DNA of 64,000 nt, taken from an uncultured Candidatus Melainabacteria bacterium (GTDB lineage Bacteria > Cyanobacteriota > Vampirovibrionia > Gastranaerophilales > Gastranaerophilaceae). Shown here one piece after another: positions 8,745 to 17,734 of this stretch. The translations under genes and the position numbers were made by a program. The DNA lies in assembly GCA_947570135.1 (NCBI GenBank), contig CANOTP010000010.1, positions 1 to 64,000 of the forward strand. The letters run 5' to 3'. The stretch's first letter is position 1; each line of letters opens with the position of its first letter. Under the pieces are notes generated by a model, which was given only the letters and a program-made list of their open reading frames with translations, was not told the DNA's origin and made no database searches.

Positions 8745-9998
8745 TTATTCGCCTTTCGTGTAAGCTGTTTGTTTGTATTCGTCTTTTAATTGTTTTAACA
8801 GTGCGGTTAAGCTTTTATTCGTCAAACCATTTAAAGGAAGTTCAATTTTTGTATCTTCCGCGCTGTTTAGTCCGCTGTGAGTAATTTTTATATTAAATTT
8901 TGCATACCCGTCATATCTTATTATAAGCTCACTGTGTAGGTTTTCATTTTTAAGACTGAAAACGCTTTCTATGTCGTTTGCATACTGACTGATTTGGGTA
9001 TTTGTCAACTTTGTTTCAAAATCTTTTTGGAACCTGAAAAAAAGCGGTGAGATAATATTATCCATTTTATTTGTAAATGCGTTTTTAAACAGTTTAAATG
9101 CTTTTTGCAGTTCAAATCCCGCGTCATCTTCAAGCCACGAATTTTGTATATTAATATTATTATATTCCAGACAAACAGAGGTAAGATTGTTTTGTGAAGC
9201 TGAAATTAAGCTGTCATTAGCTATTTTATCAAGTGTTTCAAATGAGCGGATTCCGATTTTGGCAAACCCTGCTCGTATTTGAAAATCTTTTCCTATTTTA
9301 TTTTGAATTTTATCAATTACGGCTTTTACTCCGAATAAATCCAAATTTGGCAAGATTAGGTAGAATTTACCTCCGCGAGCAGTTGCCGCGATGTCATCTT
9401 TTCGCAAAGAATTTTTTATAATTCCTGCAAGTCTGTTTGTCGAAACTTTGGTTTTTACTTTTTCATCAAGTGACATTACACAGAATATGCCGTTTTTAAT
9501 CCGTAAATTATCCGACAAATCTATAAATATTTCTTTTAAATATTTGTATTCGTATAAATTTGTTTTGCTGTCGATTACGCCAAGTTGATATAAAAATTTT
9601 TCGTTACGAAGTCCTTTTTCTTTATTGATGCGGAACTTAAAGCAATTGACTGTTTTTATGAGCATTTCATAGTCTTCGCTGTCTGTAAAAAAGTAGTCAA
9701 AAATACCTGCATCATAAGCTTTTAAGATGAGTTCTTTATTTTGTTTGTTAAGTAATAACAAAATTTCCGAGTCGGGATATTGTTCTTTGATATTTTTGAT
9801 AATTTTGAAAGTATACTCGGGTTTGTCAGCTTCATGCAAAATAACAACGGGGAAAACTGATTTCTCAAGAATTTTTTTATAATCTTTAAGTTCGCAAACC
9901 TCAACTTTGTCATTTTCTCGCAGTAAAATGAGCTTTGATAATAATAAATCTGAGATTTCATTTTCATCAGTTATTAAAAGTATGTTATTATTAATCAT
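8745..9998 (-). CDS. Degenerate receiver plus degenerate GGDEF protein
   Basis: 417 residues. Residues 5-115 have the alternating hydrophobic-strand pattern of a response-regulator receiver, but the strand-3 end reads VVILHEADKP, so the usual phosphoacceptor Asp is missing. Residues 140-265 align with a diguanylate cyclase domain (DSKTNLYEYKYLKE in place of D-LTGL-NR, then RKDDIAATARGG), but the catalytic GGDEF is GGKFY (209-213). The C-terminal 150 residues are not recognised. It is probably a non-enzymatic scaffold or nucleotide sensor. It sits 6 bases downstream of ftsX, which suggests a link to division or cell-wall hydrolase control, but this is inferred only from position. Confidence 0.7.
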   Translation of the reverse strand: MINNNILLITDENEISDLLLSKLILLRENDKVEVCELKDYKKILEKSVFPVVILHEADKPEYTFKIIKNIKEQYPDSEILLLLNKQNKELILKAYDAGIFDYFFTDSEDYEMLIKTVNCFKFRINKEKGLRNEKFLYQLGVIDSKTNLYEYKYLKEIFIDLSDNLRIKNGIFCVMSLDEKVKTKVSTNRLAGIIKNSLRKDDIAATARGGKFYLILPNLDLFGVKAVIDKIQNKIGKDFQIRAGFAKIGIRSFETLDKIANDSLISASQNNLTSVCLEYNNINIQNSWLEDDAGFELQKAFKLFKNAFTNKMDNIISPLFFRFQKDFETKLTNTQISQYANDIESVFSLKNENLHSELIIRYDGYAKFNIKITHSGLNSAEDTKIELPLNGLTNKSLTALLKQLKDEYKQTAYTKGE

Positions 9999-10004
9999 TA
10001 ATGT

Positions 10005-10904
10005 TTATACCTGAAGATGTTTTTTTATACACGCAAAACTGCCGACAGCTCCAAATAATATACTCATTGTGAACATAACAAGTATTACAAAACTCTGGGC
10101 ATGCGGCGGAGATGGTATCATAAAGAATTTATGAACATTAGCAAGTCCGTTTTGGATGTAATTTAGAGGAACTAATGCTAAAAGAGAGCCCGCAAATCCG
10201 TAAAAAGCTCCTTGCATTATGAACGGAAATCTTATATACCAGTTACTTACACCCATTAATCGCATAATTTCTATCTCATCTTTTCTTGATTGGATTACAA
10301 GTTGGATAGTATTATTAATAATAGTTACCGTTAAAAGTCCCATAATTGCTATTACAACAAGTGTAATAGTTTTTAAAACATGGTTAACAAGTTCGATTTT
10401 TGATGCTAAGTCTTTAGCATAACTCATATCTTCAACTGATGTAATCTGTTTTATATTATCAAATACGGGTTGTAAGCTTTCAGGCTTATCTACTCTTACA
10501 TGAAGCGTATCAGGTAAAGGATTATCAATATTTGGCAAGCTCATTTCGTTTTTAAGCTTATTCCAAGATTCTGCTTTCGGAATTACCGTAATAAGTTCGA
10601 CATGTTCAAATTGTTGAATCTCGTGCTTAACCGTTCCTATATCTGCACTGTCTTTTAAGTATACAGAAATTTCAAGTGCGCTGCCAAGTTCTTTTGAAAA
10701 CGCAGAAATAGAAAGAGCCGAACGGAAACATGCCCCAAATATCATAAGGATTGCTGCCATGGTTGTAATGATTACAACATTTACCCAACCTGTTCTTATA
10801 ATATCGTTTAAAGTTTCTTTTCCCAGTCTGTATAATATTCTTAATTCACATAGCCAATCTTTCGGTATGTGTCTTTTTACGTTGGATTTTAAGTTTTTAT
10901 TCAT
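10005..10904 (-). CDS. ftsX: Cell division protein FtsX
   Basis: 299 residues with the FtsX layout: a short cytosolic N-terminus, one membrane helix (about 42-63), an extracytoplasmic domain to about 175, then three membrane helices. The segment RKDEIEIMRLMGVSNWYIR just before the third helix is the typical FtsX/permease coupling motif. With FtsE it forms the ABC-like complex that activates peptidoglycan hydrolases at the septum. The start overlaps the 3' end of ftsE by 8 bases, which indicates translational coupling. Confidence 0.93.
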   Translation of the reverse strand: MNKNLKSNVKRHIPKDWLCELRILYRLGKETLNDIIRTGWVNVVIITTMAAILMIFGACFRSALSISAFSKELGSALEISVYLKDSADIGTVKHEIQQFEHVELITVIPKAESWNKLKNEMSLPNIDNPLPDTLHVRVDKPESLQPVFDNIKQITSVEDMSYAKDLASKIELVNHVLKTITLVVIAIMGLLTVTIINNTIQLVIQSRKDEIEIMRLMGVSNWYIRFPFIMQGAFYGFAGSLLALVPLNYIQNGLANVHKFFMIPSPPHAQSFVILVMFTMSILFGAVGSFACIKKHLQV

Positions 10905-11574
10905 AAGTACCTGCTTGTATATCTCTTACTATTTCACCTTGGTCAAGGGTTATAACTCTTTTTCTGAAATAATCTACCATCGCGTTATCATGGGTAGAAA
11001 CGATAACGGTAATTCCTCTTTGATTGATTTGATCAAGGATTTGCATAATTTCCATTGAATTTTTAGGGTCTAAGTTCCCTGTCGGTTCATCCGCGATTAA
11101 AAGCGGCGGACCGTTAACGATAGCCCTTGCAATGCCTACTCTTTGCTGTTCACCGCCCGATAATTCGGTAGGTTTTGCGTTCTTTTTCTCATGTAAGCCT
11201 ACAATTTTTAATGCTCCGTTGACTCTTGCATCAATTTCTTTGCTGCTTATCCCGAGTGTTCTTATAACGTAGGCAACGTTATCATAAACTGTTTGGTTAT
11301 TTAACAGTTTATAATCCTGAAAAACAATACCCATACATCTTCTAAGATTTGGAATATTTTTGTTTGCAATATTTGCAATATTAAGTCCGCCGATAGATAT
11401 AATCCCGCTTGTAGGTTTTTCTTCACTGTATAAAAGCTTCATAAGAGTTGATTTACCCGCACCTGATGCTCCGACTATGAACACAAATTCCCCCGAATGA
11501 ATCTCTAAACTTACGTTTTTTAATGCGTAATGGTCGTTTTTATATCTTTTAGTGACATTTTGAAAAGTTATCAT
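10897..11574 (-). CDS. ftsE: Cell division ATP-binding protein FtsE
   Basis: A 225-residue ABC ATPase with Walker A GASGAGKS (35-42), Q-loop VFQDYKLL (84-91), signature LSGGEQQ (138-144), Walker B LLIADEP (158-164) and a switch histidine (STHD). Its length and its direct overlap with ftsX identify it as FtsE. The ATG overlaps the transketolase stop by one base (TAATG), so it is coupled to that upstream gene. Confidence 0.95.
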   Translation of the reverse strand: MITFQNVTKRYKNDHYALKNVSLEIHSGEFVFIVGASGAGKSTLMKLLYSEEKPTSGIISIGGLNIANIANKNIPNLRRCMGIVFQDYKLLNNQTVYDNVAYVIRTLGISSKEIDARVNGALKIVGLHEKKNAKPTELSGGEQQRVGIARAIVNGPPLLIADEPTGNLDPKNSMEIMQILDQINQRGITVIVSTHDNAMVDYFRKRVITLDQGEIVRDIQAGTYE

Positions 11575-12542
11575 TATATATTTCCTTGTTCTTTTTCTTG
11601 TTGATACATCGTTCTGATTCGTTTAGCCAAAGTTTTTGAGTCTAATCCGTAGTATTCGACAAGCTCATCAGACTTGCCGCTTTGCCCGAATTCGTCATGT
11701 ATTCCTACTCGGAAAACCTTTGAAGGGTAACGCCCTGCAAGGGTTTCACAAATTGCAGAACCTAACCCGCCGATAATAGAGTGGTTTTCAACTGTAATAG
11801 CAAATTTTGTCTTTTTAACACTGTCAATTACTGTTTGGAAGTCTAATGGCTTAACTACGGGAACATTTATTACTTCAACGAAAATTCCGTCTTGTTTTAA
11901 TTCTTCTGCCGCAAGCAGAACTTCGGCAAGTGTTTCACCGTTTGTAAATACCGAAACATCGGTTCCTTCTTCTAAAACAATGGCTTTATGAATATTAAAG
12001 TGATAATGCTCGTCAAAGATGTCCGGAACATTACATCTTGAAATTCTGATATACATCGGACCATCATGAAGCGCAGCATATTTAATAACTTCTTCGCATT
12101 CTCTGCTGTCGGCAGGAACAATAACCGTCATGTGCGGGATTCCACGCATTAATGAAATATCTTCCAACGCCTGATGTGTTGCACCGTCTTCTCCAACCGT
12201 AACTCCTCCGTGAGTACCGATTATTTTTACGTTAAAATCCGGATAACAAACCCCGTTTCTTATTTGGTCATAAGTCCTTCCCGTTACAAACATTGCAAAA
12301 CTTGCTACAAACGGTATTTTACCTTCCGAAGCTAAGCCTGCTGCCGTTGAAATCATATCTTGTTCTGCGATTCCACAGTCAAAGAATCTTTCGGGGAATT
12401 TGTCACCAAAGATTTTCGTTTGTGTAGAACATGCCAAATCTGCGTCCATGACAATAATTTTTTCATTTAACTCTCCGACTTGTGCTAAAGTTTCGCCGAA
12501 AGTTTTTCTGATTGAAGTTTTTTTAGTTTTGTCTATTTTCAT
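11574..12542 (-). CDS. Transketolase C-terminal subunit
   Basis: 322 residues covering the pyrimidine-binding (Pyr) and C-terminal domains of transketolase. The activating glutamate is E60 in CGIAEQDMIS, and GTHGGVTVGEDGATHQ is the expected conserved loop. It lacks the diphosphate-binding GDG-N domain, so it must pair with a separate N-terminal subunit. The obvious partner is the 274-residue protein at 35417-36241, about 23 kb away in another operon. Together they would transfer two-carbon units in the non-oxidative pentose phosphate pathway. It is first in the operon with ftsEX. The upstream gap to 12789 contains no other gene. Confidence 0.9.
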   Translation of the reverse strand: MKIDKTKKTSIRKTFGETLAQVGELNEKIIVMDADLACSTQTKIFGDKFPERFFDCGIAEQDMISTAAGLASEGKIPFVASFAMFVTGRTYDQIRNGVCYPDFNVKIIGTHGGVTVGEDGATHQALEDISLMRGIPHMTVIVPADSRECEEVIKYAALHDGPMYIRISRCNVPDIFDEHYHFNIHKAIVLEEGTDVSVFTNGETLAEVLLAAEELKQDGIFVEVINVPVVKPLDFQTVIDSVKKTKFAITVENHSIIGGLGSAICETLAGRYPSKVFRVGIHDEFGQSGKSDELVEYYGLDSKTLAKRIRTMYQQEKEQGNI

Positions 12543-12789
12543 CTATATCCTCAAGTATATCTGGCTTTTAACCATTTAAAACATATCCTTGATATTGATT
12601 TTACCATAAAAACCAAATTCTTTCCAACATATTAAGTTAAAAAATAAAATCCTTATATAGTCTACTTTTCGGCTTTTAATGTAAAGTTTTATTAAAATAT
12701 GAAAGAAAATTAGCAATATTTTTCCTTTACGCTCATTTAAACGGTAGAATAGTAATAGACTCAATTTTATGTAGGAAAGGAAATAGTTT
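12543..12789. other. Divergent intergenic region, AT-rich
   Basis: A 247-base gap between the leftward transketolase operon and the rightward Pro/Gln-rich gene. It must hold the promoters of both. A TAGAAT -10-like box at 12745-12750 and the AGGAAAGGAAAT ribosome binding site just before 12790 serve the rightward gene. No RNA gene or credible ORF is seen. Confidence 0.4.
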
Positions 12790-13815
12790 ATGAATCAAAT
12801 TTCAGGCGTACCAATGACAAGCCCTTACATGGTACAACAACAAACACAAGTAATGCCTGTACCACAACCGAAGTATAACGCAGTTAATATTGAAATTAAC
12901 AATCCGACAGTCGGAACACCTCAGGCTCCTCAAATGCCTGTATATAATTATCCGCAGGCACCTGTTTACACATACCCGACAGCACAGGCTCCCGTATATT
13001 ATCCGCCGGTAGATATGGCTCCACAAGCTCCTCAGGTTACAATTCCGCAACCTCCTGTTGTAGAACAACAACCTGTACCTGCGCAACCTGTTCCTGCTCC
13101 TGTAGTAACAGAACCGACTGTACAACAAGCTCCTGAAGTTCAACCGGCAACCGAAGCTGCTTCTGCTGAAGCTGCTAAACCTGAAGTTGTTCCTGCTGAA
13201 CCTGTAGCACCTCAAGTTGATATGAACGCTTTTATCGCAAAATTAGCTAACCCAGATTTCGATGTTCAAGCAGCAGGTATGGAAGATATCGCAAACTTAG
13301 TTAACGAATCTCCTGAAAAAGCTACTGAATTAGTTGATTCAAAAGTGTTTGACGCTTTAACAAATATTGTAAACTTTGATTCAGCTCATTTAGATGATGT
13401 AACTCCTGAACAAGCTGCAGCAAGAGAAAAAGTAGCATCAGGTAAAGATGTAACAGATGCAGATAAAGCTTTAGCAGATACTTACTCTCCAAAAGAACAA
13501 GCTGAAAGAAATAAAAGCTACGCATTATTTACATCAGCTCTATTGCAAAAAGTCTACGGCGATGAAGTAGCTCGTTTAACAAATACAACAGTACCTCTAA
13601 CAGAATTGCCTGGCGCAATGACAACTGTTGATACATTAAAAGACAACCCTAATCCGGTTGTAAGAGCATCAGCTATTGAAGCTTTAAGCTACATTCAAAA
13701 CCCTGCTTACAAAAAAGACTTAACAACAGTCTTCAAAATCGCTCAAAACGATTCTGACGCAGGTGTAGCAGAAGCTGCTAAAATCGCTCTTGATAAGTTA
13801 GATCAAATCCAATAA
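12790..13815 (+). CDS. Pro/Gln/Val-rich protein with C-terminal HEAT-like domain, function unknown
   Basis: 341 residues in two parts. Residues 1-145 are low complexity, rich in Pro, Gln, Val, Ala and Tyr with repeats of the type 'QAPVYTYP' and 'PAPVVTEP', so probably disordered. Residues 150-341 are helical and resemble HEAT/Armadillo-type repeats ('NPVVRASAIEALSYIQ', 'DSDAGVAEAAKIALDKL'). There is no signal peptide. A very strong ribosome binding site (AGGAAAGGA) and a strong terminator suggest high expression. The codon choice (many GCA, CAA, CCT) is more biased than in its neighbours. I do not recognise a function. A scaffold or adaptor is one possibility. Confidence 0.75.
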   Translation: MNQISGVPMTSPYMVQQQTQVMPVPQPKYNAVNIEINNPTVGTPQAPQMPVYNYPQAPVYTYPTAQAPVYYPPVDMAPQAPQVTIPQPPVVEQQPVPAQPVPAPVVTEPTVQQAPEVQPATEAASAEAAKPEVVPAEPVAPQVDMNAFIAKLANPDFDVQAAGMEDIANLVNESPEKATELVDSKVFDALTNIVNFDSAHLDDVTPEQAAAREKVASGKDVTDADKALADTYSPKEQAERNKSYALFTSALLQKVYGDEVARLTNTTVPLTELPGAMTTVDTLKDNPNPVVRASAIEALSYIQNPAYKKDLTTVFKIAQNDSDAGVAEAAKIALDKLDQIQ

Positions 13816-13857
13816 GTTTGATTTATAAAGAATAAAATTCCTTTCTTTAAATAAAAT

Positions 13858-13885
13858 AAAGCCCCTGAGAAGGGGCTTTATTATT
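13858..13885 (+). terminator. Rho-independent terminator
   Basis: The stem AAAGCCCCT / AGGGGCTTT closes on a GAGA loop and is followed by ATTATTTT. It lies between two convergent genes and can work in both directions. Confidence 0.9.
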
Positions 13886-14593
13886 TTATACAAATTGTTT
13901 TTCTTTATTTATAATAGCAACAGGCTGAGGTGTACAATTTTCATATCCTGCAAGTTCCGAGATTTGTTTTGACCATTCGTAAACTATTTCTTCTTCACTT
14001 AATTTATAAGAAATCGGAGTACCGATTTTTACGGTAACTTTTCGTCTTGTGAATGGTTTTAATTTAGGGTATCCATTCCAGTCTGCAATTGCTATCGGTA
14101 CAATATCGGATTTTGCGGATTTTGCTATTGCAACGAATCCTTTTCTTATACCTTCAAGTTTTCCGTATGGTCTTGTTCCGCCTTGAGGGAATATTCCAAG
14201 TGACCAGCTTGTACTTACAACATCTTTGACGGTTTTAAAGGTTGCAATTTCGGGTTTTGTTCTGTCAACTGCAAATGCCCCTAACCTTTTTACAAGCCAA
14301 CAGAGTTTCTCGGTTGGTTCAAAAAGTTCTTTTTTTGCCATAAATGCAATCGGTCTGAAAGCCGCAAGAGCGACAAGCGGCGGGTCAAATATTGATACGT
14401 GGTTTGCCGCGTAAATGTATTTACCGTTTTTATTTTTTCTTGTCGGAAGATTTTCTCTGCCAATGATTTTATAGTCATAAAAGATGTTAAAAAAATTATA
14501 AACGACAACAGAAAGAAATGTCATAAAAAACATTGTTCTGAAAAGGTTGTACTCTTTTGCATACCTCCGATTGAAGTTTCTGACTTCGCTCAT
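13886..14593 (-). CDS. 1-acyl-sn-glycerol-3-phosphate acyltransferase-like protein (PlsC family), copy 2
   Basis: 235 residues. The acyltransferase motif HxxxxD is present (H65-D70 in NHVSIFDPP). The second block reads FPQGGTRP (135-142) instead of the usual FPEGTRS: the glutamate is Gln and one Gly is inserted. A hydrophobic N-terminal segment (about 20-40) would anchor it at the inner membrane. The expected reaction is acylation of lysophosphatidic acid in phospholipid synthesis. It lies 1 base downstream of a paralogue (14595-15275), so they are one operon. The altered second motif makes its substrate or activity less certain. Confidence 0.85.
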   Translation of the reverse strand: MSEVRNFNRRYAKEYNLFRTMFFMTFLSVVVYNFFNIFYDYKIIGRENLPTRKNKNGKYIYAANHVSIFDPPLVALAAFRPIAFMAKKELFEPTEKLCWLVKRLGAFAVDRTKPEIATFKTVKDVVSTSWSLGIFPQGGTRPYGKLEGIRKGFVAIAKSAKSDIVPIAIADWNGYPKLKPFTRRKVTVKIGTPISYKLSEEEIVYEWSKQISELAGYENCTPQPVAIINKEKQFV

Positions 14594-14594
14594 T

Positions 14595-15275
14595 CTATTC
14601 TTCGCCTCCGTCGGTTTTTACCGTATCATCTTCAATATATTTAAATCCTGTTAAATTTTGAATTTCTTCTATCCATTTATCTTTAACAACTTCAGGATTT
14701 TTATCGTAAGGAATAATTTCGCCTATGTTAACTATGATTCTTCCTGTGAACGGTAATCTTTTTACTTCGTTTGTACCGATAAGTCCCACAGGTAAGATAT
14801 TACATTTTGTAAGTTTGGCAAGCCCTGCAAAACCTTTGGTTACTCCTCGGATTTCTCCCGGGATTCCTCTGGTTCCTTGAGGAAACATGCCTAAAACCCA
14901 GTTGCTGTTTTTGATTTCTTGAACTGTTTTAATTGTTGAAGGACCTAAGCTTTCTCTGTTAACCGAAAATGCTCCGAGCCAGTCTATCCACCAGCGCAGA
15001 AAGGGAATATCAAACAATTCTTTTTTGGCCATAAATGCAACACTTCTTGGTATAACCGCAACCATTAATGGGGGGTCAAGTGTAGACAGGTGGTTTGGAC
15101 ATACAATATAGTTATTGTCTTTAGGAATATTTTCCAGTCCGTTTATTTCTATTCTGTATACCAGTTTAAGTCTTATCATATAGCCGATTTTGCATACTAA
15201 AAATTGGAATAGTCTTCTCCAATTATTAAATTGTGAGGCTTTTCTTACCGAGTATTGTTTTTTTTGTTTTGCCAT
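14595..15275 (-). CDS. 1-acyl-sn-glycerol-3-phosphate acyltransferase-like protein (PlsC family), copy 1
   Basis: 226 residues. HxxxxD motif at H62-D67 (NHLSTLDPP) and FPQGTRG at 131-137. It is clearly paralogous to the gene immediately downstream: both contain FMAKKELF, GAF-V-R and a 'GFAGLAK/GFVAIAK' block. It is probably an inner-membrane glycerolipid acyltransferase. One copy may be PlsC proper and the other may act on a different lipid. Sequence alone does not say which. Confidence 0.88.
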   Translation of the reverse strand: MAKQKKQYSVRKASQFNNWRRLFQFLVCKIGYMIRLKLVYRIEINGLENIPKDNNYIVCPNHLSTLDPPLMVAVIPRSVAFMAKKELFDIPFLRWWIDWLGAFSVNRESLGPSTIKTVQEIKNSNWVLGMFPQGTRGIPGEIRGVTKGFAGLAKLTKCNILPVGLIGTNEVKRLPFTGRIIVNIGEIIPYDKNPEVVKDKWIEEIQNLTGFKYIEDDTVKTDGGEE

Positions 15276-15383
15276 AAGTGCTCTCCAATATCTGATATAT
15301 TATATTATACATAAAAATACGGTTAGGGCTATTTATTAATTATTTTTTTATAGTATTATCAGATTAAAAATACGGAGGGTTTT

Positions 15384-17663
15384 ATGACTGCATTAAAAGT
15401 ATCTGATACAGCATTAGAAAATGAATTATTTAAAAGTGTTTACGAAAAAACACCTGATTATGTAAAAAATCTTGAGTTAATGAATTTTGAAGATAAGGGA
15501 GAATTTTCCTTTGTTTTAAAAAGGGAACATTTAAAACCTTATGATAAGGATATAAATCCAGAGGGATTAAACCTTGAAGAGTGGTTTGAAAACTACGCAA
15601 AAGAAGCTAAAGTGTCAACTGCAGGGATTAGAGGACCTCAAAATATTTTGTATCCTCAAGATACGAGATTCCCGATTAACTTAGTCGGCATTGTTCTTGC
15701 AACGTTGGCTAAAGCTCTTGTTGCGAATGAAAAGTATCCAAATAAACGTATCGTAAAAGTTGCAGGATGCGAAGTTCGTTATAATTCTAAGCTGTTTTTG
15801 GATGCAATTGCACGTATTCAGGCTGCAAACGGAATTGAAACTCTTGTCCCTGAAGGGAAACAAACTATTCCGATTTGGCTTGCGTCATTTTTAGCGTTTA
15901 AGTTAGATTTGCTGGGTGGTGAGTATATCACATCAAGTCACGGAATCTCAGTTAAAAACGCTACAAAGGACTTAAACTCTCAAGGCAGTCAGTATTTGCC
16001 CGAAGAATCAATGGAATTTGTTAATAAGATTCGCCAAATTTTTGATGAGGTTAGAGAAAAAGGTTCTTTTGAGATTAGAATATCTTCTGTTGATAATCCT
16101 TTAATTAACGAAAATGCTATGAAAAACTTAAATGACGGGGTTGATTTGTACGTTGAATACTTAAAATCAGGTGTTGCAAAAGAGGTAAATCTTGATTTAA
16201 TTAAATCATTTGATTCTAAAATTGCTATTGAGAATGTCGGAGGTTCTGCGTATAGAACACTTTCTCGCGTTCTGAATAAATTAGGTATTTCAGATAAGTT
16301 TGTTTGGTTTAATGTTGAAGAAGATCCGTTTTTCCACTCAATCGGGAAATATGATGTTACTCCAAAAGGTGAAAAAGCTTTTTATGATTACTCGGTTGAT
16401 GCGACTGTTCTTGCTAAAAAGTCTGACGGAACTAAGTTTTTCCCTGTGATTGATACTTTGCATTACGGTGAAAAATTAAATGATTATCCTGTCGGAACTG
16501 CTGTTTTAATTACAGACCCTGACCATGACAGGTTAACGATTACTCAAACAGAAAACGCAGACAGAATCCCTGAACTTAAAAAACTCGGTGTCGATTATAT
16601 TAAATTGGATGAAGAAAAAGTTCTTACGGTATTTACTGCAAATCAGGCGTTTTTAATGCTTATGGATTTCTGGGCAAAACAGTTAAAGTCAGAAAATCTT
16701 TGGTCAAATCATCCGAGATTTATGATTAAAACAACAGCATCAGCGCTTTCCTGGGATGAATGGGCGGCTAAAAACGATGTAAAAGTCGTAAATGTTCCTG
16801 TCGGTTTTAAAGAGATTGCAAATATTATGAAAAAAGTCGAATTAAAGCTTAAAAATTCACCAAGCGAAGAGGTCGTAGTGGATGATGTTTTCGGTAATCC
16901 TGTAAATCTTGGTGTTAATCCTCGATTACTGTTTGGCGGCGAGGAATCAGGCGGAATGATTATGGGTACCGAAGACCTGATAAAATCACAGCATGGAAGA
17001 TTGGCCGTTGCTATGAGAGAAAAAAGTGCCACAGAAGCCATTGTTGTAGCCTCAGCCTTGATTGCAAAATTAGCTCAAAACGGTACTTATTTATCTCAAT
17101 ATCTTGATGAAGTATTTACATCAAACAATATTATAGGACGCTTTGATACACGTGTTGATATTGCTTATTATAACGAATCAGAACCTGATATTAACAGGTT
17201 AAAAGCTGCAAAAATCGAAGGCGAAGCACTAAGAACCCAAAATGATATGTTTTATCTGTCTATGGCAATTGCTAAGCGTAAAGGTAAAATCTCGCTTGAT
17301 GATATAAAACGCATTTTAAATGACAGATTTTCTATCGACGGTTTGAATTTTGATAACTTAAAATCAATAAAATTTGTCGGTGACGGAACATATTTAGAAT
17401 TTGATAATAAATACATAGAAATTCGTCCGTCAGGAACCGATGCGAAAACAAAAGCATACGGCGGCGGTTTGGATAAAGACGAAATCGAAAAGTATGCGGG
17501 TATTTTAGGTAATTACTCTGGCGAAAGAACTTCTTTACATAAGGAACTTATCTCAGAATCGGATTACGAAAACTGTAAGTCAGACGCTATGGATTACTAC
17601 CTGGCATTTGTTGATAAGGATGCAAGCAACGAACTGTTTGAGGTTCCCGAATATGATTTTTAA
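15384..17663 (+). CDS. Phosphohexomutase (phosphoglucomutase/phosphomannomutase family), unusually long
   Basis: 759 residues, while family members are usually 450-580. Active-site serine loop ITSSHGISVKN (S185), metal-binding DPDHDR at about 380, sugar-binding GGEESGG at about 516 and phosphate-binding RPSGTDAK at about 690 are all present in the right order, so it should be active. The reaction would be interconversion of hexose-1- and hexose-6-phosphate, feeding cell envelope sugars and glycogen. The serine loop has Gly where most members have Asn-Pro (TASHNP). Extra length is spread over the N-terminus (about 75 residues before STAGIRGP) and the segment after the C-terminal domain. GGAGG at the usual distance supports the ATG. 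Confidence 0.85.
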   Translation: MTALKVSDTALENELFKSVYEKTPDYVKNLELMNFEDKGEFSFVLKREHLKPYDKDINPEGLNLEEWFENYAKEAKVSTAGIRGPQNILYPQDTRFPINLVGIVLATLAKALVANEKYPNKRIVKVAGCEVRYNSKLFLDAIARIQAANGIETLVPEGKQTIPIWLASFLAFKLDLLGGEYITSSHGISVKNATKDLNSQGSQYLPEESMEFVNKIRQIFDEVREKGSFEIRISSVDNPLINENAMKNLNDGVDLYVEYLKSGVAKEVNLDLIKSFDSKIAIENVGGSAYRTLSRVLNKLGISDKFVWFNVEEDPFFHSIGKYDVTPKGEKAFYDYSVDATVLAKKSDGTKFFPVIDTLHYGEKLNDYPVGTAVLITDPDHDRLTITQTENADRIPELKKLGVDYIKLDEEKVLTVFTANQAFLMLMDFWAKQLKSENLWSNHPRFMIKTTASALSWDEWAAKNDVKVVNVPVGFKEIANIMKKVELKLKNSPSEEVVVDDVFGNPVNLGVNPRLLFGGEESGGMIMGTEDLIKSQHGRLAVAMREKSATEAIVVASALIAKLAQNGTYLSQYLDEVFTSNNIIGRFDTRVDIAYYNESEPDINRLKAAKIEGEALRTQNDMFYLSMAIAKRKGKISLDDIKRILNDRFSIDGLNFDNLKSIKFVGDGTYLEFDNKYIEIRPSGTDAKTKAYGGGLDKDEIEKYAGILGNYSGERTSLHKELISESDYENCKSDAMDYYLAFVDKDASNELFEVPEYDF

Positions 17664-17668
17664 TTTAA

Positions 17669-17700
17669 GAAGGGGGATTTAATTTCCCCTTTTTTATTAT
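17669..17700 (+). terminator. Rho-independent terminator
   Basis: The stem AAGGGG / CCCCTT, with an AT loop between, is followed by a T-run (TTTTTATT). It lies directly after the phosphohexomutase stop. Confidence 0.8.
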
Positions 17701-17734
17701 ATAATTTACCTATAGAAATTTATACGAGGTAGTT

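Noticed and set aside
12576..12764. 62-codon leftward frame in the gap before the transketolase gene
   Set aside because: AT-rich chance frame with Lys/Ile/Phe composition, no ribosome binding site, and located where promoters are expected.
12802..13215. Arg/Tyr-rich reading frame opposite the Pro/Gln-rich gene
   Set aside because: It is the antisense shadow of biased codons in a gene with good start and terminator, and its composition is not protein-like.
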